From the NCBI RefSeq assembly GCF_013817345.1, contig NZ_JACDCW010000022.1, positions 1 to 46,874 on the forward strand: 46,874 bases of DNA. The letters are read 5' to 3'. The stretch is from Methylibium sp. (GTDB lineage: Bacteria; Pseudomonadota; Gammaproteobacteria; Burkholderiales; Burkholderiaceae_C). Shown in pieces: positions 32,084-39,681 of the stretch. The notes under the pieces were generated by a model. That model worked only from the letters and a program-made list of their open reading frames with translations. It did not search any database and was not told the DNA's origin. The position numbers and the translations under genes are program-made. Positions within the stretch are counted from its first letter, which is position 1. Each line of letters opens with the position of its first letter.

Positions 32084-33514
32084 ATGTCAGACGAGCGCTA
32101 TTTCGACCCGTACGACGCCAATAGGCCGCTGCTGATGCGCTGCTCCTGCGGCCGCCACGCCTCGGCCGCCGAGCACGCCGCCGCTGAGCAGCAACACCAC
32201 GCTGCGGTCGACGCCACCACCGAACTCAAGCGCCGCAGCGAGACCGCCGACTTCGAGGCCTACTCGCAAGAGTTCATCGAGGCCACGCTCGTCAAGGCGC
32301 TCTTTCCGCAAGACGCCCTTCGCCGCCGCTTCCTGCGCGCCGTCGGCAAGGGCACGGCCATGGCGGCCATCTCCAGCCTCCTGCCCATCGCCTCCCTGCA
32401 GGCCATGGCGCAGGAAGGCGCCGGCAAGAACGGCGCGCTGGAGAAGAAGGACCTGAAGATCGGCTTCATCCCGATCACCTGCGCCACCCCGCTGCTCATG
32501 GCCCACCCCCTCGGCTTCTACGAGAAGCAGGGCCTGAACGTGCAGGTGGTCAAGACGGCGGGCTGGGCGCTCATCCGCGACAAGATGCTCAACAAGGAGT
32601 ACGACGCTACGCACTTCCTTTCGCCCATGCCGCTGGCCATCAGCATGGGGGTCGGCTCGAACCCCGTGCCGATGAACGTGGCGACGATCCAGAACACGAA
32701 TGGCCAGGCGATCACGCTGGCCAACAAGCACAAGGACAGGCGCGATCCCAAGCAGTGGAAGGGCTTCAAGTTCGCGGTGCCCTTCGAGTATTCGATGCAC
32801 AACTTCCTGCTGCGCTATTACGTGGCGGAGTCGGGGCTGGACCCGGACCGTGACATCCAGATCCGCGTGCTGCCCCCGCCCGAGATGGTGGCCAACCTGC
32901 GCGCCGGCAACATCGACGGCTACCTCGGCCCCGATCCCTTCAACCAGCGTGCGGTGTTCGAGGGAGTCGGCTTCCTGCACCTGCTCACCAAGGACCTGTG
33001 GAACGGCCACCCGTGCTGCGCCTTCGGAACCTCGACCGAGTTCATTCAGCAAAACCCGAACACCTTTGCCGCCCTGTACCGCGCCGTGCTCACGGCTGCG
33101 GCCATGGCGCGCAAGCCGGAGAACCGCCCGCTCATCGCCAAGGTGATCTCGCCACAGGCCTACCTGAACCAGCCCGAGACGGTGGTCACGCAGGTGCTCA
33201 CCGGCAAGTTCGCCGACGGCCTGGGCAACATCAAGACGGTGCCCGACCGCGCCGACTTCGACCCCATCCCCTGGCAGAGCATGGCCGTGTGGATGCTCAC
33301 ACAGATGAAGCGCTGGGGCTATGTGAAGGGCGACGTGAACTACAAGCAGATCGCCGAGCAGGTGTTCCTGCTGACCGACGCCAAGAAGACGATGAAGCAA
33401 CTCGGCATGGCGGCGCCCGAGGGGGCCTACCCCAAGTTCACGATCATGGGCAAGGTCTTCGACCCCGAGAAGCCCGAGCCCTACCTGAACAGCTTCGCGA
33501 TCCAGAAGGTCTGA
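32084..33514 (+). CDS. NrtA/CmpA-type ABC transporter substrate-binding protein (cyanate/nitrate)
   Basis: 476 residues, preceded by GGAGGG. The mature domain (from about residue 115) is of the NrtA/CmpA group: LKIGFIPITCATPLLMAHPLGFYEKQGL, YDATHFLSPMPLAISMG, QIRVLPPPEMVANLRAGNIDGYLGPDPFNQRAVFEG. The cyanase gene behind the transporter suggests cyanate as cargo, as in cyanobacterial cynABDS. It has an unusual N-terminus: about 75 residues with MRCSCGRHASAAEH (Cys20, Cys22) precede a twin-arginine-like signal (RRRFLRAVGKG, hydrophobic stretch to AMA-Q near 109). Such an extension is not cleaved early if Tat export holds the folded protein; the CxC motif might bind a metal (inference). Confidence 0.85.
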   Translation: MSDERYFDPYDANRPLLMRCSCGRHASAAEHAAAEQQHHAAVDATTELKRRSETADFEAYSQEFIEATLVKALFPQDALRRRFLRAVGKGTAMAAISSLLPIASLQAMAQEGAGKNGALEKKDLKIGFIPITCATPLLMAHPLGFYEKQGLNVQVVKTAGWALIRDKMLNKEYDATHFLSPMPLAISMGVGSNPVPMNVATIQNTNGQAITLANKHKDRRDPKQWKGFKFAVPFEYSMHNFLLRYYVAESGLDPDRDIQIRVLPPPEMVANLRAGNIDGYLGPDPFNQRAVFEGVGFLHLLTKDLWNGHPCCAFGTSTEFIQQNPNTFAALYRAVLTAAAMARKPENRPLIAKVISPQAYLNQPETVVTQVLTGKFADGLGNIKTVPDRADFDPIPWQSMAVWMLTQMKRWGYVKGDVNYKQIAEQVFLLTDAKKTMKQLGMAAPEGAYPKFTIMGKVFDPEKPEPYLNSFAIQKV

Positions 33515-33517
33515 GCG

Positions 33518-34396
33518 ATGACCGACTCGGCCCGCGTTCTCAACCTGAAGGCAGCGCTGCTGTCGGCGCTGATCCTGCTGCTGCTGATCGGTGTGTGGCA
33601 GCTTGCCACCTTGCCGGCAGCGGCCGGTCCCGCGGTCGCGATGACGCCCGAGCAGATCGAATACGCCAAGCTGCTCGGCAAGGACCCGGGCGAAGCCGGT
33701 GAGGGCGGCGCCAAGTCAGGCGTTCCCACGCCGGCGCAGTTCGGCGCCACGGTCGTCGAGCACCTGGCCAGCCCCTTCTACGACAACGGCCCCAACGACA
33801 AGGGCATCGGCCGGCAGCTCGGCTACTCGCTCGGCCGCGTGGCGCTGGGCTTTGCCCTCGCAGCGTTGGTCGCGATCCCGCTGGGCTTCCTGATCGGCAT
33901 GAGCCCGCTCATCTACCGCGCGCTCGATCCCTTCATCCAGGTACTCAAGCCGATCTCGCCGCTGGCCTGGATGCCGCTGGCGCTCTACACGATCAAGGAC
34001 TCCAACATCTCCGGCATCTTCGTGATCTTCATCTGCTCGGTCTGGCCGATGCTGCTCAACACCGCCTTCGGCGTGGCGGGCGTGCGGCGCGAGTGGCTCA
34101 ACGTCGCCAAGACGCTCGAGGTGAACCCGCTGCGCAAGGCCTTCGAGGTGATCCTGCCCGCCGCGGCGCCGACCATCCTGACCGGCATGCGCATCAGCAT
34201 GGGCATCGCGTGGCTGGTCATCGTGGCGGCCGAGATGCTGGTCGGCGGCACGGGCATCGGCTACTTCGTGTGGAACGAGTGGAACAACCTCTCGCTCACC
34301 AACGTGATCTTCGCGATCCTGGTGATCGGCCTGGTCGGCATGGCGCTCGACCTCTTGTTCGCCCAGGCGCAGAAAGCCGTGACTTATGTCGACTGA
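33518..34396 (+). CDS. NrtB-type ABC transporter permease
   Basis: 292 residues, starting 4 bases after the binding protein. About six membrane segments; the first 100 residues contain a periplasmic insertion (PEQIEYAKLLGKDPGEAGEGGAKS). The typical EAA-like cytoplasmic loop for binding the ATPase is REWLNVAKTLEVNPLRKAFEVILPAAAPTILTG, with the conserved G. The final helices include WLVIVAAEMLVGGTGIGYFVW. It should form the membrane channel together with the ATPase encoded next, overlapping by 11 bases. Confidence 0.92.
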   Translation: MTDSARVLNLKAALLSALILLLLIGVWQLATLPAAAGPAVAMTPEQIEYAKLLGKDPGEAGEGGAKSGVPTPAQFGATVVEHLASPFYDNGPNDKGIGRQLGYSLGRVALGFALAALVAIPLGFLIGMSPLIYRALDPFIQVLKPISPLAWMPLALYTIKDSNISGIFVIFICSVWPMLLNTAFGVAGVRREWLNVAKTLEVNPLRKAFEVILPAAAPTILTGMRISMGIAWLVIVAAEMLVGGTGIGYFVWNEWNNLSLTNVIFAILVIGLVGMALDLLFAQAQKAVTYVD

Positions 34397-35348
34397 AAAA
34401 GCGGTCAAGCGCTTCGTCCAGGTCGAAGCCCTTGCGAAGACCTACCCGGGCTCGAGCGAGCCGGTGTTCGACAGCGTCAACTTCGGCATCGCCAAGGGCG
34501 AGTTCGTCTGCATCATCGGCCACAGCGGCTGCGGCAAGACCACCATCCTGAACGTGCTCGCCGGGCTGGAGAGCGCGACCGAAGGCCATGTGTTCATGGA
34601 CAACCGCGAAGTGGCGGGGCCCAGCCTGGAGCGCGGCGTCGTGTTCCAGGGTCACGCGCTCATGCCGTGGCTGTCGGTGCGCAAGAACATCGCCTTCGCG
34701 GTGCGCAGCAAGTGGCGCGATTGGAGCGCCGCGAAGATCGACGCGCAGGTCGAAAAATACGTGGCGATGGTCGGGCTGGCCGGCGCGATCGACAAGAAAC
34801 CTTCGGCGCTCTCGGGCGGCATGAAGCAGCGCGTGGGCATCGCGCGGGCCTTCGCCATCGAGCCCAAGATGCTGCTGCTCGACGAGCCTTTCGGCGCGCT
34901 CGATGCGCTCACGCGCGGCACGATTCAGGACGAGCTGGTGCGCATCTGCGCCGAGACGCACCAGACGGTGTTCATGATCACGCACGACGTCGACGAGGCG
35001 ATCCTGCTGGCCGACAAGATCCTGCTCATGAGCAACGGCCCCGGCGCACGCATTGCCGAAGTGGTGGTCAACACCCTGCCCCGCCGCGCCGATGGCGCAA
35101 AAGAAGGCGGACGCCAGCGTGCCACGCTGCACCACGACCCGCAGTACTACCGCATCCGCAACCACCTGGTGGACTTTCTGGTGACGCGCTCCAAGGAGCT
35201 GTCGCACGGCAGGGCGCCGGCCTTTCCGCTGGAGGTGCGGCCGGGGCTGGAACCCGACGAGGAGGTCTTCGCTCAGCTACCCGCGATGCCGTCTGCCATG
35301 CCGTCCGATCCGCCGCCGGCGCGAGCGCCCCTGCAGCGCGTCGTCTGA
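34386..35348 (+). CDS. NrtD/CmpD-type ABC transporter ATPase
   Basis: 320 residues. Walker A is GHSGCGKTTIL, Q-loop VVFQGHALMPWLSV, signature LSGGMKQRVGIARAFAIEPKMLLLDEPFGALDALTR (Walker B included) and switch His in ITHDVDEAILLADKILLMS. These are the hallmarks of the nitrate/taurine/bicarbonate import group (NrtD, CmpD, TauB). The C-terminal 70 residues (HHDPQYYRIRNHLVDFLV, then a Pro/Ala-rich tail) are longer than usual. It overlaps the permease gene by 11 bases, and cyanase follows after 44 bases. Confidence 0.92.
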   Translation: MSTEKAVKRFVQVEALAKTYPGSSEPVFDSVNFGIAKGEFVCIIGHSGCGKTTILNVLAGLESATEGHVFMDNREVAGPSLERGVVFQGHALMPWLSVRKNIAFAVRSKWRDWSAAKIDAQVEKYVAMVGLAGAIDKKPSALSGGMKQRVGIARAFAIEPKMLLLDEPFGALDALTRGTIQDELVRICAETHQTVFMITHDVDEAILLADKILLMSNGPGARIAEVVVNTLPRRADGAKEGGRQRATLHHDPQYYRIRNHLVDFLVTRSKELSHGRAPAFPLEVRPGLEPDEEVFAQLPAMPSAMPSDPPPARAPLQRVV

Positions 35349-35392
35349 ACCCGTCCTGCCCCGACACCGTTTTCAACCGAACAGGAGTTCCC

Positions 35393-35836
35393 ATGAGCCG
35401 TCTCGAAGTCACCGAAAAGATCATCTCCACCAAGGTCGCCAAAGGCATGAAGTGGTCCGATGTGGCCGACAAGGTCGGCCTCAGCAAGGAATGGGTCACC
35501 GCAGCCTGCCTCGGCCAGATGACGCTCAACGCCGAACAGGCCGGGGTTATCGCGGGCCTGTTCGAACTCAGCGAGGCGGAGAAGCAGTGGCTGATGGTCG
35601 TGCCCTACAAGGGCTCGCTGCCCACCAGCGTGCCGACCGATCCGCTGATCTACCGCTTCTACGAACTCGTCAGCGTTTACGGCACCACCTTCAAGGAACT
35701 GATCCATGAAGAGTTCGGCGACGGCATCATGAGCGCGATCGATTTCAAGATGGATCTCAAGCGCGAGCCGAATGCCGCGGGCGATCGCGTGAGCATCGCG
35801 ATGAGCGGCAAGTTCCTGCCCTACAAAACGTACTGA
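35393..35836 (+). CDS. cynS: Cyanate hydratase (cyanase)
   Basis: 147 residues from the ATG at 35393 with AGGAG upstream. It converts cyanate and bicarbonate to ammonia and carbon dioxide as a homodecamer. The catalytic residues known in E. coli (Arg96, Glu99, Ser122) correspond to R88, E91 and S114 in PTDPLIYRFYELVSVYGTTF and GIMSAIDFK. The N-terminal helix-turn-helix-like domain (WSDVADKVGLSKEWVTAACLGQMTL) is intact. It is the last gene of the transporter operon, which supports cyanate import and use as a nitrogen source or detoxification. Confidence 0.96.
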   Translation: MSRLEVTEKIISTKVAKGMKWSDVADKVGLSKEWVTAACLGQMTLNAEQAGVIAGLFELSEAEKQWLMVVPYKGSLPTSVPTDPLIYRFYELVSVYGTTFKELIHEEFGDGIMSAIDFKMDLKREPNAAGDRVSIAMSGKFLPYKTY

Positions 35837-35847
35837 GCCGGGTATTC

Positions 35848-35884
35848 CTCCCTCTCCCTCTGGGAGAGGGTTGGGGTGAGGGCC
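35848..35884 (+). repeat. REP-like palindrome between cynS and the NTF2-like gene
   Basis: Arms CCCTCTCCC and GGGAGAGGG around TCT, tail TTGGGGTGAGGG: the best-preserved single copy in the window. It starts 12 bases after the cynS stop and may act as the operon's 3' hairpin. Confidence 0.85.
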
Positions 35885-35915
35885 GGCCCGAACCCGCCAT
35901 GACGCCAGCACCCCC

Positions 35916-36398
35916 ATGACCGACACCCGCCCTCCCGTCCCACCGTTCACGCTGGAAACCGCCCGCCAGAAGGTCCGCCTGGCCGAGGACGCCTGGAACA
36001 CGCGCGACCCCGACGTGGTGGTGCGCGTCTACACCGACGACACCCGCTGGCGCAACCGCGCCGAATTCCCGGTCGGGCGCGAAGCGGTGCGCGCCTTCCT
36101 GCAACGCAAATGGGAACGCGAACTCGACTACCGGCTCATCAAGGAACTCTGGGCCTGCGACGGCCCGGTCAACACCGGCCGCCTTGCCGTGCGTTTCGCC
36201 TACGAGTGGCACGACGCCGCGGGCCAGTGGTTCCGCAGCTACGGCAACGAGAACTGGCAGTTCAACGCCCAAGGCCTCATGACGCATCGCTACGCCAGCA
36301 TCAACGACCTGCCGATCCGCACCGAGGAGCGCCTCTTCCACTGGCCGCTCGGCCGGCGGCCCGACGGGCACGCGAGCCTGAGCGAACTCGGCCTCTGA
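35916..36398 (+). CDS. DUF1348 / NTF2-like (SnoaL-type) protein
   Basis: 160 residues. The family signature is [41 protein letters not shown], followed by [44 protein letters not shown] and [24 protein letters not shown]. These small cone-fold proteins are found next to many catabolic and stress genes and their function is not settled. The stop is directly adjacent to that of the convergent YihY gene. A REP-like repeat separates it from cynS, so it may not be part of that operon. Confidence 0.88.
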   Translation: MTDTRPPVPPFTLETARQKVRLAEDAWNTRDPDVVVRVYTDDTRWRNRAEFPVGREAVRAFLQRKWERELDYRLIKELWACDGPVNTGRLAVRFAYEWHDAAGQWFRSYGNENWQFNAQGLMTHRYASINDLPIRTEERLFHWPLGRRPDGHASLSELGL

Positions 36399-37322
36399 TC
36401 AGCCGACTCGGGGCTGCTCGACCACCAGCTCGCGCTGCACCGCCACGGCGGTGGGGCGCGGCACGACCGAGCCTCCGCGGGCCTCGAGGTGCGCCCGGGT
36501 GACGGCCGCGCCGAACAGCAGGATCAGCGACGAGTAGTTGACCCACATCAGCAACAGCACCAGCGAGCCGGCCGCGCCGTAAGCCGAGCCGGTGGCGGTG
36601 TTGGCGAGGTAGATCGCTATCAGCGCGCGCCCGATCGCAAACAGCACCGACGTGACCGCCGCGCCCACCCACACGTCGCGCCACTTCAGCAGCACGTCGG
36701 GCAGGATGCGGAACATCGCCGCGAACAGCAGCGTCACCACCACCAGCGACAGCACCACGTCGATCGTGCCCAGCGACCACGCCGGCACCGGTAGCCAGTT
36801 CTCTGCAAAGGCCATCACCGCGCGCACCGCCACGCTGAGCAGCAGCGAGACCAGCAGCACAAAGCCGATCGCCAGCACCACGGCGAGCGACATCATGCGG
36901 CTCTTGACGAGCAGCATGACGGTATTGCGGTTCGGGTTGGGCGCAACCGACCAGATGGCGTTGAGCGACTTCTGCATTTGCGCGAACACGGCCGTCGCCC
37001 CGAGCAGGATCAGCCCGAAGCCCATGAGCGTCGGCGCCAGGCCGGCGTTCTCGATCTGTGCACCGGCCACAGCGGTCTGCACGAAGCCGGCCGCTTCCTC
37101 ACCCACTGCCGCTTGCAGCCGGGTCATCAACTCGCCCTGCGCGGCCTGCTCGCCCAGCACCAGGCCGACGACGGAGACTGCCACGATGACCACCGGGGCG
37201 ATCGAGAACACGGTGAAAAAGGCGAGGGCGGCCGCGTACACGAAGGCCTGGGCGTCGAGCCAGTAGCGGGAGGCGTGCCGAAGGATGTCGAACCAATAGC
37301 GGAGGGTCTGGCGCAGGGGCAT
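36399..37322 (-). CDS. YihY/virulence factor BrkB family membrane protein
   Basis: 307 residues, six predicted membrane helices. It starts TLRYWFDILRHASRYWLDAQAFVYAAALAFFTVFSIAPVVIV, the family signature. It later has a GLAPTLMGFGLILLGATAVFAQMQKSLNAIW segment with the conserved Q-K-S-L-N-x-I-W, and GSAYGAAGSLVLLLMWVNYSSLILLFGAAVTRAHLEARGG. The family is widespread (formerly misnamed RNase BN) and its role in the inner membrane is unknown. It lies 30 bases after the transpeptidase-like gene, probably in one transcript. Confidence 0.9.
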   Translation of the reverse strand: MPLRQTLRYWFDILRHASRYWLDAQAFVYAAALAFFTVFSIAPVVIVAVSVVGLVLGEQAAQGELMTRLQAAVGEEAAGFVQTAVAGAQIENAGLAPTLMGFGLILLGATAVFAQMQKSLNAIWSVAPNPNRNTVMLLVKSRMMSLAVVLAIGFVLLVSLLLSVAVRAVMAFAENWLPVPAWSLGTIDVVLSLVVVTLLFAAMFRILPDVLLKWRDVWVGAAVTSVLFAIGRALIAIYLANTATGSAYGAAGSLVLLLMWVNYSSLILLFGAAVTRAHLEARGGSVVPRPTAVAVQRELVVEQPRVG

Positions 37323-37352
37323 CGAGGCATTGTGCCGGTCGGCGGCGTTGCG

Positions 37353-38048
37353 TCAGGGTCGGCGCAGCGCCATCCATTCGCCGCCGAAGGCTTCATGCAC
37401 CGGACGCATTTCGGGCAGCACATAAACGACGCCGTAGCCTCGGCCCAGCAGGGGCTGCACGACGGCATCGAAGAAGGCCGGTGCCACGACCACGCAACCC
37501 AGCGAGACGCGGTTGTCCTCGGCACCCGCCGAGAACAAGCGCTCTTCGCGGGGCTGCCGCGCGTTGCCGGGCCGCACCCGGTGGATGGCCAGGCCGGCGT
37601 CGTAGTCGAACCAGACCACGGCTTCGCCATCGAGGTTGCGGCCCGGCTCCGAGGCGAAGCGACCGGCCGGCGTGGTGCGATCGGCCGGTGCGATATCGGC
37701 CGGGTCGAGTGCGCCAAGGCCGGGCACTGCGTCGTCGCCGATGGCCGAGCCCAGCAGTGCCGAAGCCGCGCCCACGAGACGCCCGCCTGGCTCGAACACC
37801 ACGAGTTGCGCGGCCCGCTTGTCGACGATGGCGAACGGCCGGCCCCGGTTGTCGCCGGAATCGACGATCCAGTGCGCGACCTGGCGGGCGTCGGCAGAGG
37901 CCGGCACGCTGGCGCGTTCGACGCTGACGTGGGCAGCGGGCGACGTGGCGGAAGGCGCGGCGATCGCCGGCAGACCGGCCAAGGCGCACAGCGCTGCGGC
38001 GGCGGCGGTCGCGATACGGGCCTTGCTTGATCTCCCTTCAGCAGGCAT
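37353..38048 (-). CDS. L,D-transpeptidase-like (YkuD/ErfK family) exported protein
   Basis: 231 residues from the ATG at 38046-38048, with a signal peptide (SSKARIATAAAAALCALAGLPAIA-APS). The core has NRGRPFAIVDKRAAQLVVFEPGG, TTPAGRFASEPGRN, LAIHRVRPGN and NRVSLGCVVVAPAFFDAVV. The catalytic Cys of YkuD domains normally sits in SHGC; here the His is replaced by Leu (SLGC). If active it would make or cut cross-links in peptidoglycan. The preceding conserved His in AIHRV is present. The neighbouring MltA gene has a related wall-remodelling role. The replacement makes the activity uncertain. Confidence 0.75.
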   Translation of the reverse strand: MPAEGRSSKARIATAAAAALCALAGLPAIAAPSATSPAAHVSVERASVPASADARQVAHWIVDSGDNRGRPFAIVDKRAAQLVVFEPGGRLVGAASALLGSAIGDDAVPGLGALDPADIAPADRTTPAGRFASEPGRNLDGEAVVWFDYDAGLAIHRVRPGNARQPREERLFSAGAEDNRVSLGCVVVAPAFFDAVVQPLLGRGYGVVYVLPEMRPVHEAFGGEWMALRRP

Positions 38049-38085
38049 TGCGTTCTTGTCCTTCTCCGGTGCGGCACACAAAACA

Positions 38086-38109
38086 AAGCCGGGCGCTCGA
38101 GCCCGGCTT
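38086..38109 (-). terminator. Intrinsic terminator downstream of mltA
   Basis: Perfect 9-bp stem AAGCCGGGC/GCCCGGCTT with a 6-base loop, followed on the minus strand by TTGTTTTGTG. It is located between mltA and the transpeptidase-like gene, so the latter probably has its own promoter. Confidence 0.85.
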
Positions 38110-38195
38110 CGCTGTGGGTTAAATGCTACGAAAGAAGGCGGCGCAAGGGTAGGTGCGTCAGCGGGAAGAAAACACGCAGACGCGAGCCTGGGGCC

Positions 38196-39446
38196 TCAAC
38201 GGCTGCCTACGGTTTGCACCTTCGGCCACAGCACCCACATGCGCAGCGGCTGCTTCATGCGGCCGGCCCGCGCTTCGGCACCGTCGCCCCAGCCCCAGAA
38301 GTAGTCGGCCCGGACCGGCCCGGTGATCGCGCCGCCGGTGTCCTGGGCGACCACCAGGCGCTGCAGCGGCCGGGGCGGCGGCGGGTTGGCCGCTGACCAG
38401 GGCTGCGGTTCGGTGGTGTCGATCCACACCGGGCTGCCATAAGGCACCGATCGCTTGTCCACCGCGATAGAGCGGCCCGGCGTCAGCGCCACGCCCTGCG
38501 CGCCGCGCGGACCGGCACTGGGATCGATCAGCGGCTCTTCCCGAAAGAACACGTAGCGCGGGTTCGCGTTGAGCATTTCTTCGACCCGGCGGGGATGCGC
38601 CCGCGCCCAGGACTTGATGGCCGGCCACGAGGCCTGCTCCAGCGTGAAGGCGCCACGGTCGACCAGCCAGCGGCCGACCGACTTGTAGGGCTGGTCGTTG
38701 TGGCCCGCAAAGGCGGCGCGCACGAGCCGGCGCTGCCCGTCGGGCTCGGTGACGGCCAGCCGCCCGGAGCCCTGGATGTGCAGCACCAGCGCGTCGAGCG
38801 GGTCGGCCACGAACGCGATTTCGCGGCCGCGCAGGCCCGAACGCGCGGCCGGGTCGCGCTCGACCTGCTCGCGCGTGAACCAGGGTTTGCGCGTCGCCAG
38901 GTCGGCGGGCGGCCCGTATAGCGGAACCGTGAAGCCCGGCCGCGCACTGCGGCTGGCCTCGATCAGCGGTTCGTAGTAGCCGGTGATCATTCCCTCGGCC
39001 TGGCCCTCCGGCGACTCCACGCGCCACGGCTGCAGGTGCGCCGTCAGCCAGGCACGCACCTTCGCCTCATCGGGCTCGGCCACGCTGCGGGCCTCGGCGC
39101 AGGCGTCTTGCCAGCCGGGCGCCGGCCGCTCGCAACTCTTGAGCAGCGCCGGCCAGGCGGCCAGCACGTTGTCCTGAGGCCAGCCGGGGAGCTCGTTCCA
39201 GGGCGCGGCCACCCAGCGCGAGATGCCGAACGCCATCATGGCCGGCGCGGGGCCCGGCGCCGTGGTCACCGGCGCGCCCTGCGGTGCGGGCGGCTGGCCG
39301 GAAGCGGCGGGCGGGCTGCCCACGGGCGCACCGGTGGGTGGTTCACTGGCAGGAGCTTCGGGCGGCAGCGGCGAGGCGCAGCCGGCGAGCCCTCCTAGAA
39401 TCAGCGCGGCCCGCAAGGCCGGGCGCAACGAGAAAGACCAAGGCAT
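38196..39446 (-). CDS. mltA: Membrane-bound lytic murein transglycosylase A
   Basis: 416 residues from the ATG at 39444-39446. A lipoprotein signal with LAGC places the enzyme in the outer membrane. A Pro/Ala-rich linker (about 25-70) precedes the catalytic domain: ITGYYEPLIEASRSARPGFTVPLYGPP, IAFVADPLDALVLHIQGSGRL, AGHNDQPYKSVGRWL, PRYVFFRE and the 3D region SVPYGSPVWIDTTEP ... LVVAQDTGGAITGPVRADYFWGWGDGAEARAG with the catalytic Asp. MltA cleaves the glycan strands of peptidoglycan with anhydro-sugar formation. Its start codon overlaps the start of a small divergent gene by two bases. Confidence 0.93.
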   Translation of the reverse strand: MPWSFSLRPALRAALILGGLAGCASPLPPEAPASEPPTGAPVGSPPAASGQPPAPQGAPVTTAPGPAPAMMAFGISRWVAAPWNELPGWPQDNVLAAWPALLKSCERPAPGWQDACAEARSVAEPDEAKVRAWLTAHLQPWRVESPEGQAEGMITGYYEPLIEASRSARPGFTVPLYGPPADLATRKPWFTREQVERDPAARSGLRGREIAFVADPLDALVLHIQGSGRLAVTEPDGQRRLVRAAFAGHNDQPYKSVGRWLVDRGAFTLEQASWPAIKSWARAHPRRVEEMLNANPRYVFFREEPLIDPSAGPRGAQGVALTPGRSIAVDKRSVPYGSPVWIDTTEPQPWSAANPPPPRPLQRLVVAQDTGGAITGPVRADYFWGWGDGAEARAGRMKQPLRMWVLWPKVQTVGSR

Positions 39447-39564
39447 GTGGGTGATTGTGCTGGAGGCCCTGGCCGCGCTGGCGCTGCTCGTGTTCATCGT
39501 CTGGTGGACGATGTTTTCCGGGCGCCGCAAGGGCGAGCCCGAGCGACCCGAAGACGACGCGTAG
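39445..39564 (+). CDS. 39-residue single-span membrane protein
   Basis: MWVIVLEALAALALLVFIVWWTMFSGRR then a charged tail ending PERPEDDA. One membrane helix with a Trp-Trp pair and positive residues after it gives an N-out/C-in topology. The ATG (39445-39447) overlaps the antisense ATG of mltA (39444-39446). The same strand carries the antiporter gene 117 bases on. Codon use is coding-like (WW, no rare stops) and I recall similar short proteins annotated beside mltA or Kef-type antiporters in related bacteria (memory, unverified). No clear ribosome binding site. Confidence 0.6.
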   Translation: MWVIVLEALAALALLVFIVWWTMFSGRRKGEPERPEDDA

Positions 39565-39681
39565 TCGTCAGCGCCGGGCGGCCTGCGAGAATGCCGCTTC
39601 GTCGTCGCCGCCTGTGAGCACTTGCTCCCGCACGGGCCGCGGCTGAAGCTCAAAAGTCGAAATTGAAGCGGGAGACACCGA

